A DNA stretch of 64,000 nt. Source: Epiperipatus broadwayi. Lineage: Eukaryota > Onychophora > Udeonychophora > Euonychophora > Peripatidae. Positions 41,501 through 53,500 of this stretch are shown here, in pieces. A program made the translations under genes and the position numbers. Below the pieces are notes generated by a model. That model saw only the letters and a list, made by a program, of their open reading frames with translations. It made no database searches and was not told where the DNA came from. The stretch spans positions 3,296,142-3,360,141 of the forward strand of contig JAQFVV010006273.1 of NCBI GenBank assembly GCA_028023455.1, given 5' to 3'. How positions within the stretch are numbered: the first letter of the stretch is position 1; each line of letters begins with the position of its first letter.

Positions 41501-44500
41501 CAACGACAACACTGCCACTGATGCCACTAACACCATTACCACAATCACACCAAAATGCCACAGTTACCACTGCTACCACCAACATCAACAATAATACTCC
41601 CACCACCACCAAAACTCCAATAATACCAACACCATCAACAACAGCAACAATGCCATGATCCCACACCTGGCACCACTACAATACCAATATCATCACCACC
41701 CCTAACAACCCTTCCATCACCATTGCCCCATCACCATTACCATCACCACCATGACAACACCACTACTGCCACCACCACCAACAACAGCAGCAGCTGTTTT
41801 AGTTCTTAAAGTTTCAAAAAAAGTTTGAAGGCCAGAAATACCAGCATTGAAATCAATCTGAGGACCTGACACATTAATACTGCATTAAACTACATGTAGC
41901 AAGGAATCTTTTGATCAATAGCTATTATTTTATCACAAAAATGCTAATTACAACATTATAAATTATTTTTGGAGTATAAACTGTGAGTCATAGCATCATT
42001 TCACTGTGGAGAAATTATATTTTAGAAACATGGATAATATGGTGTAAACATCACACATTGTTGAAAGTCATTTTCACAAAAAGTATTCTCGTTATTAAGT
42101 AGAAGGAAATTAGTATTAAAATATATTTTTTAATTATATTTCTTTATATTGATAATTATCAGATTGTGATCATTTGTCTATATTTATCTTCTTCTCTAAC
42201 TCTACCCTTACATTGCACAATGACTACAATCAGATAGTTTTATGCACTATTAATTTTTATTGGTCATTCATTTGACTAGAGATTATCCAATAATGAATGT
42301 TTCTGTAGTGTAATTTTCACTACACCACTCTCATGTAAGGTAGGGACTGGTTTCTATTCATGGTAAGCATCTTGTGGAGGGATGTAACCATAAATAGATG
42401 ACAAAATATATGGGGGAAAAAATCTATGATCCCCAAGATGACCAGTTCTTGTTCTTTCATGAGTGATATAGTGAAAATTACACAACAGAAATATTACTCA
42501 TTATTGGATAATCTTTGGTCTAATGAATAATTAATAAAAATTATCATTATACTTTCATTAAGTGATTTTGTGTCAAAGTTGTGAGAGTAGCATATTTGAT
42601 ACATCAATTAAACTGTATGTAATTTGCTATCTACATATAATGAAGATTGATGAAGATATGTGTAATAGATTGTGGTCTGGGCCAAATGATGAGTGCTGGT
42701 TCAGCATGAAATGTATAATATATTGGTGATCATAGATCTTTTTGACATGTTTTTGGTCATGTTTCTAATTATATCTCTCCACAAGATGTTAAAAGTGGAT
42801 AGAAATCAGTCCCTTCCTTGTGTGAGAGTGATGTAGTGTAAATTACACCACAAAAGTTATGCACTATCTAGGAGTATGAAAGAATGTATTCTTATCTCCT
42901 TTTTAGTTATTATGTTACTTGACAAAAAATGTTTGTCTGCCACTTAGGCCCTTGCTTTTTCTTATGAAAAGAAAACTAATTAAAGTATTGTAATTAAGAG
43001 ATTATCGATATTGTATTGCTTTTTAGCTAGCATGATTTTGTGTTTCTCTTTTTTTATTTAACTATATATAAAATGAATTTTTCATAATATCTTTTCCGAT
43101 TCTTTTAACAAAAATCTCCAACTTCAGAAAAACTATAATAACAAACATGATAAACCGCCAGCCAAAAAATTTGCAGCCTGCAGGAAACGCAAACTAAATG
43201 TATTTAAAATTAACTTCATTACAATAAAAGAGGGAAAGGCGAGCAAAATGAAATTAAATGGTCTGCCAAAGCATAGTAATAACAAAGAAGGCATAGTAAG
43301 CATATAAAATATAATCTCACAATACACTCCCCAATAAATAAAATTGAAAACAAACTTGGAATCTTAAAACTAAAATTCCAAGACACACTATAAATACAAA
43401 GAAAAGCAAACATATAATAATTGTGAGATTAAATAACTAGTAAAACTTTATACAACAGATTCATTTTTAGATTGAGCAGAGATTTAACTAGAGATTTATA
43501 TACCCTGAAAAAAATAAAAATATTTTACCCTACGGTAAAGCAGAGTCCACTGAGTTTTTCAAGGAGAGCACACAATTATTTTGAGATCAAATTTTTAGGT
43601 GGCTTCATTTCTTCATGGTAGCAAGTGTAGAGGCATATTTTGGGATCCTTTATAATTCAGATTTTCATGGCATGACTGGAAGAACAGCTTGGAATCAGGA
43701 ATCTGTACTTAGGTAAGTTAACAGGGCATGTTGTAGATTTGAATACACATAGAAATAAATTTAGTCATCTTGTAAAACCAAATGTAGGCAATAATAAGAA
43801 GTCCACTTAATGACAGGCTGCAGAATATAATATTTTATTAACAGTATTCTGAGAATGTGTACAGCTACTTTTAAAAAGAAAAAAATGTCCGGACTGCCAA
43901 CACAGTATGAACCTCAGCAGACTAATATAAATGCATGCTAATGAATAATAGAATTATAAGAAGCTGAATTAATCTTTTAAGCAGAATTATCTTGGTCAAG
44001 CCAAGAATAATCCCCTGTCTAAAATTTTTGGGATATTCTCTCTCTATCTCCCACATAATCTTTCTTGTTTTCAATTATAAGACTTAGCCCAAGGCACATT
44101 TTTATCTCCCACTGAACCTTAATTAATAATTCTAACCAGGGATTATCTTATTAAAAAACAATACAAAATTAAATCTTCACTTTTTAAATTAAACTAAAAA
44201 TGGATTGTAATTAAAATCAAAGAAACAGGAATGCAATTAACTTTTCAAAATTAAAAGCTTTCTCAAAAAAAAAAAAAAAAACAAAGATTAAAACTTTTGA
44301 CTTGGAATGTTTTTACAATTTGATAAAAAAAAAAGTGTCAGAAGAAACTTATTTTAAACTAACAAATAAAATCTGTTGTAAATTTAAAATTACAGAAATT
44401 TTACAATATAGCTGCATATGTGTGCTTTATATCTTATAAAACTTTTTAATAACTTTATAAAAATAAAGCTTAGTATTAATTTTGCAAGAAAATTTTTGAA

Positions 44501-47500
44501 GCAGAGAAAGTTTCTGGTTCAACTGCTCCAAGACATCATCAAAAAAAAACATTTTCACCCCCCAAATTCTGGCTGAACATTTTTCCTACATACAGTCTAA
44601 AATAATATTTTATTGTAAACCTTTAACTTATCCATTTTCATAATGCATGAATGATTAGTTCTTTCCATTAAAAGTCCATCTGAGTACTAAAAACTGAACC
44701 TTTGTACGGTGGTTTTTTTTCTATTTTAACTAGTTCCATGATATGTTACCTTTCCCCTCTTGTATTTTCCTGGCTTATAGTCCTTTGTTTTATCCCTTTC
44801 ACATTCCATTATATTTTTTGCCTCATATATCTGAAAATCTTTAGGCCTAGCAAATATCTTTAAACTGTCTCACTTTATTATTTATGCCATCAGCACTAGT
44901 AAATGGAAAAATTTTATTTTCAACAATCTTTTTGAATGTTTGAAATAAGATTGTTCTATAACCCTTTTCCTCCATGTGGCACCCGAGAACGACTGATTAC
45001 AAAAGTTTAGATTTCAACTGCATTTGTGTGGAAAGGGTAAATGTCACACTTGCAGGTCTTTTTTCATTTTTTCTGCCATCTTTCTACCGTTCTTTACGTG
45101 TAAGTATTTTTTTTCTGTGATGAAAAATCGATGTTTTATTATTTGTTTTGTAAAGTACATTTTGTAATTTTTTTATTTTTTTTATTTTCTTAGATTTAGT
45201 GAACATTAATAATTTTTAGCTGCAATAATGGCTACTTTCGCTGATGAATTTCACTTTGATTCTGAGTCTGATGTCGATAAAGAATTTCCCATTTTTGATG
45301 CGTATATTTCTGATGCCTCTTTTTCTAGCAACTCATCGTATGATAGTGATTTATTAGATGATGAAGAAGCTGGAGAAAAAAAGAAAAGCTTTGTAAAGTC
45401 ATCTGTTAGGAATATTAGAATGGCAACTGAGCGATGCCTGGACCTTCTTCTTAATGTGATTCACATTCATTTCTTGGTAACATTAATGAACCACACATAC
45501 AAATTGGAACATTTACTAAGTCTCCAGGCCTAAAGATTCCCATCACCCATAAGTACTAAATTACTGATTTTTTTGATTTTTTTTGATAGGAAATTATATG
45601 ACTATATATCTGCTGAAAGCAATAGGTATGCTTCAGAAAGGAAAGCAATACCAAAGTGGGTCTTTCTGTCACCTACTGAGTTGAATGCATTTTTGGCGTG
45701 GTAATTCATGTATGTTCTCTGTCACACTTGCCAAGGTTCAAATTTATTTGGTCTAAAAAATGAATTTCTGCATCAACTGGTACTTGCTAAAGTTATGACC
45801 TGAGGTCGGCTTTATGAAATTCTAAATAACTTGCATTTCAGTGACAATAAATCCATGCCACCAATTACTAGTAAAGAGCATGATAGATTTTATAAAATCA
45901 GACTAATCATAAATCACTGTAACGTTAACTTGGTCCTGCAATAGTTGAGATATATCATGATTTTATTTATATTATTGTTCATTTGTTGCAATTTTGTAAG
46001 TCTTAATTTTGTCAGTTTTAGGTTAGACAATTTTAACTTTGCTTGAATGTATTGAATTACTTATGGTTTACAGTATATATCTTCAGTGTTATTTTTCTCT
46101 TGATTTTCTTCATGTATTTATATTTTCAAGTATTTGAAAAGACTTTTAAGTTACCTCAATTCATCCACTCTATCTCATACAACTGATATACATGACTACA
46201 CCCATGAAATGGATTAATGCACACTAACATATTTTATGCTGAACCTGCATGCATCAGGTGGTCCACATCATCATCATCTACCACACATATAATCAGTGCT
46301 TGTAATAATTTTATTTATTTTGTTTTATTTAGGTACTTTGTTTTAATTAATTTTATTGTAGAGAAATTTTTCTTTGTTTGATATTTATTTTTTTAATACA
46401 CTTTTTGCTTCAAAAGAATACATATTTTAGATCTCCCCCCCCCCTCCCATTTTTCAATAATATAGTAATTATATTTTTTTCATAATTTCCAATTTACTAA
46501 AGTTCTTACTGCTACTTTTTTTTTTTGTCTTCAGTAAAACCTAGCATTTGTCAAATAGATATCCTGCATGGAAGGACTAGGAGATACCCTGTATGAAAGG
46601 ACAAAATCTAGATCTTCTACCAGCAAAAGAAAGTAACAATCACCTTATTTTCCTTAGTATTATCATGAACATCTGTCTCAGGTAAGCCATACAATATATT
46701 ATTTTTTTCAGAATTTTGCGACAAATGTGATAAATCTGTCTATGAAATTGTAATTTCAACATATAACCTTCAAAATATGGAATTTGTGAAGTAGTGTAAA
46801 AATAATAATATTTAAAAGTGTTAAAAATTCTTTTTTTTTTTTTTTTAAAGTTATGACTATTTTCTCAGCTTTATTACATTCTTTCATGTTCATTTTTTAT
46901 AAAAATGTAGTTATATTTATTGTAATAAAATAGAAAATACATATAAAATTATTTTCCTTGTAATTTTTTTTTTTTAAATTAAAGATGCCATCTTAGGAGT
47001 TAAAGAAATAAATGGTTTCTATTTCATCCTTAAAATCATATTGCCTAATATTATTTATAGCCTTTAACCTATAACTTTCTTCTAGATTTTCTTTCTTCAT
47101 CACACTATCTAGCTCCCTCCATTCTCTACTTATTTCAAACTTAATTTCCACTTTTCCATCTGAACACTATCCTGTTCTACTTCAATTTCTATATATTTTA
47201 TGACATCAACTTTTTTTTCTATTTTCTGACTTTCTTTACTCAACTCTTTCTCTAACATTTTAATAGCTACCTGATTTTCCTTGACTCTTCCTATTATTTC
47301 ATGTTTCATTTCTGCTCTAAATTCACTAATTTCTTTCTTTATTTTTTTATACATTTCTCTATTTTCTTCTTTTATTTCTATTATCATCTTCATCATCATC
47401 TGTGTCTCACTCTCTTTTTTTCCACAATTTGAAGGTTTTTTAATATAACATGGGTTTCTCCTAACCCTACCCCCTATCAATTTCTACATTATCTTCCATT

Positions 47501-50500
47501 TTCTCCAACATGACTAAATCTATGATTGTTATCTTTTATTTATCATTTTATAAAACAGTAACCTCTTAATATTTCTTTATTTAACACTCCGTTTGAAAAT
47601 CAATCTCAAAGAAAAACTATACTTAACTATCAATCTCAAAGAAAAACTATACTTAACTATTGATCTATTTGTCATATGAAACATATTTAGGCCAATAAAC
47701 ATCACATGATCACCATTTCATATGCTTGCTTATTACTATTATTAAAACAGGCAAAACTCTTCATACATATTGCCACTCAATGCAAGCCAGAGCAATCAAT
47801 GGATGCCAGAAGGCTTGTGCATAAAATCCCCATCTAATGCCTACTTATTCAATATCCCAGACTAGTTTTGCACCTAGATCTTAGGATCTAATGCAACCCT
47901 CAAGCAGCCACCTTTTATCTCTGCTTAACTACAAAACTATGAGTCTTAAATTGAAAACATTATAATATTTTCAATTCAAGCTCACTACCTTATATAGCCA
48001 TATAGGTCTGAATTCAGTTCAGTACCTATACATTTTGGTTTCTTGGTTCTTTAATAACCATAGCCAACACTATCCTATTAGGCAGGATTGGTTTTAAGTC
48101 AATAAATATCACATGGTCACCATTTCTTGTGCTTGCTTATAACTGTTATTAAAACAGGCAAAGCTCGCCATATGTATTGCCACTCAATGCAAGCCAGAGT
48201 AATCAATGGATGCCAGAAGGCTTGTCATAAAATCCCCTCTAATGCCTACTCATCCAATATCCCCAGACTAGTTTCTGGCTTGTGGCCTTCATCAGTGAGG
48301 AGCCTTGAATAACCTTAGGATCTAATGCAACCCTCCAGCAGCCACTTTTTCATCATCATCATCACCAACCATTATCAATCCACTGCAAGATAAAGGTCTC
48401 TCCAAGTTTAATCCATGTTCTCCAATCTTTAGCTTCTCATCTCCTCATCATCCCTGCATATCTTCTTATTTCATCCATCCATCTCACATATGGTCCCATT
48501 CTGGGTTTTTTACAATCTATTGGAATTCAGTTTAAGATTTCAATTGTCCATCTATTATCATCTCTTCTAGCAATATGTCCAGCCTAACTCCATTTTAGTC
48601 TTTTAATTTTTTAATGAAGTCACTAACATCTGTTTGTTCTCTTACCCACATATTGCATTTTTGATTTCTTCTTGTTACTCCCAACATGCATCCCTCTATA
48701 CTTCTTTGAGTGGTCTGAAATCTTTGTATTGCTCTTCTATTAAGTGTCCAAATCTCAGATCCATAAGTAAGAATTGGTAAAACACATTTATTTCCTTTTA
48801 GTATCAAGTTATTTCTACCAAAACACTCCAAACAAGCTTAATTCTAAGATTAATTTTATCTATTATATTTTCCATCTGTATTAATAATCTGACCAAGGTA
48901 TTTTTAACTGTTAAATTCTTCTAACTCATCATAATCAATCTTTATTTAACATTACTTTAGACTTTTTAACATTTATCTTCAGTCCTACATTCCTACTTTC
49001 ATCTGATAACTCCTGCAACATTTCCTGCAGATCTAAAGCATTATTTGCAAAAACAACTACATTATCTGAAAAATCTAAATGATTTAAATAATCTCCATTT
49101 ACTTTCACTCTTTTAGTTTCCCATTCTAATCTACAAAATACTTCTTGCAGCACTGCCATAAAAAGTTTTGGAGATATGGAATCACCCTGTCTTACACCCT
49201 TCTCAATGTTGACTTTCCTAGTATCATTATGTAATGTAATTGTTGCTGTTGCATTTTTATAAATATTCTTTAAAATATGACAATATCCTGGATCTATACC
49301 TTGAGGTTCCAATGCTTTAATCACTGAAAAAATGTTTATAGAATCAAATGCCTTTTCATAATCTACAAATCGAAAGCATAATGGCAACTCATATTCATTT
49401 ATGCTTTCTATAACTTCTCTCAATACCTGGATATGATCTACTGTACTAAAACCACTTTTAAATCCAGCTTCTTTTCTTGGTTGGTGGAAATCCAATGTTC
49501 TCTGTAGATGGGTTGTAATTATCTTGGTAAAATTTTTGTATAAAACTGATAAAAGACTGATAGGTCTGTAATTTCTAATATCTTCTTTATCACCTTTTTT
49601 AAATATTAATATTAATACTTCATTCTTCCATTCAGCTGCCATTTTTTATCTCTATTTAATTACAAAACTATAAGTTTTAAATTGAAAACATAATGTTTTC
49701 AATTTAAGACTCATAGTTTGTAGTTAAGAGATAAAAAATGGCTGCTAGAATTATGTTTTCAATTTAAGACTCATAGATTTGTAGTTAAGTAGAGATAAAA
49801 GGTGGTTGCTGGAGGGTTGCATTAGATCCTGAGATCTAGGTGCAGTGCTCTCAGATCCAATACTCCTCACTGACAAAGGCCACAAGCCAAAACTAGTTTG
49901 GGGATATTGGATGAGTAGGCATTATATGGGGATTTTATGGAGCCTTCTGGCATTCATTGATTACTCTGGTTTGCATTGAGTGGCAATATGTATGGAGAAT
50001 TTTGCCTGTTTTAATGAAAAAGACTTCCCCAATATTTATTTATTTTACTACTTTAAAATTCAAAAAAGTTAACTCTGAAAAAAAATGCTGTTTAACTGTT
50101 TATTTATTTGTCAAATTCAAAAATTCCAAAAGAAAACACTATTTAACTATTTTATTAATTATCTCATATGAAAAAGATGAACCCCCTACTCCACACTGCC
50201 CCAATAATCCATGCCATAACTGACAAAAACTGATCCCTACCTATTAAATCCTGCCTCTATACTTGAAATATTCCTCAATTGTCTGAAGAAAATCTCACAT
50301 GGGCTTTAAACTCAAAGCCCTATATTAGTTGCACTAAAATTTATTAATTATGTAAGGGACACTCAATCTGCTCTTGATCATAAAGGGTACCACCAGATCA
50401 CTGCATATCTGGAAAATTTGTTTACCATGATCAAAAGTGGATGGTGATGATGGTTTGCACCAACTAGACCCAGGGAGACAGTAAGAGATCTTAACTATTG

Positions 50501-53500
50501 ATCAGACAATTGAGAAAATGAAACCATGGACAAACGTCAGCCAAAATAATTTAAACTAATTTGAACATATTATTAAATTCAATAAACATATAAATTAAAT
50601 CTAGCAAACAGAATGCATTAGTTTGACCTAGATTTTTATAAGTGTATTAATCAGAGTGTATATGAGTTCTGCAAATATTAAAACATTAAAAGCTTTGGCA
50701 GAAAGGTTCACTCTCTCACCTACAATTTAAAAAGGAATTGATAGTATCTTCCTGCTGGTGATTTATAAAAGAAAATTCTAGTTTCCTAATTCAGAGATAT
50801 AAAAAACAATACAGTCTTGTAGAAAATCAACAAAACAGTGCCAGTGAGCATTTCTTGGCCAGGAATAATGCATCAAGACCAAGAGCATCATTTGCCAGTA
50901 GGACAGGTCATGATGTACCACATTTAAGCCAATTCATGGTTGATTTCACATACAAGACAAGAAAACTTGAAGAATGATTATGATCTTATGTAATCTAGAA
51001 ATAAAATCTCCAACTTCGGAAAACTAGAATAACAAACATGATAAACTGCCAAAAGATTTGTGGTCTGCAGAAAATGCAAACTAAATGTACTTAAAATTTA
51101 CTTCATTACAATAAAAGAGGAAAAGGTGAGCAAAATAAAATTGCAAAGGTCTGCCAAAGCATTTAGAAAAAGTTGGTAATAACAAAGAACATATAAAATA
51201 TAATCTCACAATACATGCCCCAATAAATAAAACTGAAAACAAACTTGGAATCTTAAAACTAAGATTCCAAGACACACTATAAATACAAAGAAAAGCAAAC
51301 ACATAATATTTTGCCTTATGGTAAAGAAGAGACCACTGAGTTTTTCAAGGAGAGTGCAGTTATTTTGAGTTCAAATTTTCAGGTGGCTTAATTTCTTCAC
51401 AACAGCAAGTGTAGAAGCATATCTTGGGACCTTTCTAATTCAGACTTTCATGGCATGACTGGTAGAATATCTTGGAATCAGGAGTCCATCTTTAGGTAAG
51501 TTAACAGGGCATGTTGTAGATTTGTATACACATAGCAGTAAATTTAGTCATCTTGTGAAAGCAAACATAGGCAATAATACGAAGTCCACTTAATGACAGG
51601 CAGTAGAATATATTTTACTAACAGTGTTCTGAGAATGTGTACAGCTACTTTTAAGAAAAAACTATATCCGGACTGCCAACACAATATGAATCTCAGCAGG
51701 CTAATATAAATGAATGCTAATGAATAGTAGAATTATAAAAGGCTGAATTAGTCTCTTTCAAGCAGAATTAGCTTGGTCAAGCCAAGAACAATCCCCTGTC
51801 TGAAATTTTTGGGGTTATTTATATCCTCTCTATTGTCCACCTAATTTTTCTTGTTTTCAATTATAAGACTTATCCCAGGGCAAATCTCTATATCCCACTG
51901 ATCCTTAATTAATAATTCTAACCAGGTTTTATCTTATAAATAAAAAACAATACAAAATTAAATCTCTTCTTTTTAAGTTAACTAAAAATGGATTGTAATT
52001 AAAATCAAAGAAACAGGAATGCAATTAACTTTTCAAAATTAACAGCTTTCTCAAAAAAAAAAAAAAAAATTAAAACTTTTAACTTGGAATGTTTTTACAA
52101 TTTGAGATAACAAAGAAACTTATTTTAAACTAACAAATAAAATCTGTTGAAACAAAATTTAAAATTGCAGAATTTTACAAGTGTATGTGTGCTATATCCA
52201 ATAAATCTTTTAAATAACTTTATAAAAAGAAAACTTAGTATTAATTTTGTAAGAAGACCTTTGAAACGGAGAAAGTTTCCAGTTCAATATAGAACAAACT
52301 CTTATGAATAATGTTATCCATCAGCTGTTATTAAGAAAACCTTAAATAGTCAACAAAAAGAACCACTAAAAGAAAGACCTATTATTGGTACTATAGAGAA
52401 ACCATACACACCAAAAATATCAGACCAATTAAAGAAAATCTAAAAATCAGTATAATATTGGAACAGATTTCCAGAGCCATACCACATTACAAGGAATTGT
52501 AACTTCACAAAGCCTAAACTTGAAATGCTGAGAAACAAAACTGCATGTATGAAATACCATGTGAATGTGGAAAAATGTATATTGATGAGACCAATTGCCC
52601 CATTGAACAGCAATTGCAAGAGCACAAACTGATACTTAGAAGAGAGAAAACAAGAAATGTCTAAGATAGCAGACCATGTATGCACTAATGAACTTATGTT
52701 TAATTGGAAAAATGCAAAAATATTCAATAGAGAGGAAAAGATACAAAGAAAAAAATTCAAAGAAACTGTTCACATGGCAATGGTGAATAGCCCCATCCAT
52801 CAACCTAGTTTAGCTATCAGTAATGTATGAAGGCCACTAACCAACTTTGCTTTTAAGAAAAATGGAGAAATCAGGAGAAACCTCATAGATAAGTATATAA
52901 AATTTCTACTGTCTGTTAACTTTGGTGGCAAAATGGCTCAGTTGATTAGAGCATTACCTTAAAATTCACTATTTAAGAATCTATGGATTCAGTGTCAATT
53001 CTGCTGCTAATACTAGCACTGGTAACAACAGCAACATGTAAAGAAGAGAGAAGAATAAAACCTCTTGAAATGCTGTGCATATATTAATCTATATACTACT
53101 ACTAACAGTTGAATGTATTTGAAATATTTAAATAAAGTTCAATTTTTCTAAAGACATTCAACTTAATATTAGATGGTGAAAATAGTCCAATATATAACCA
53201 AAATACAATCATCACAAAAACCTTCAGGAAATTTCATTAGAAATAAAATGGAAATTTTCATTCTTATATAACCAAAATACAATCATCACAAAAACCTTCA
53301 GGAAATTTCATTAGAAATAAAATTTCCCTAACAGTTGAATGTATTTGAAATATTTAAATAAAGTTCAATTTTTCTAAAGACATTCAACTTAATATTAGAT
53401 GGTGAAAATAGTCCAATATATAACCAAAATACAATCATCACAAAAACCTTCAGGAAATTTCATTAGAAATAAAATGGAAATTTTCATTCTTATATAACCA

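Noticed and set aside
41436-41666. 76-codon minus-strand frame rich in Val and Gly
   Set aside because: It is the reverse reading of a CAN-rich triplet tract; low complexity explains it.
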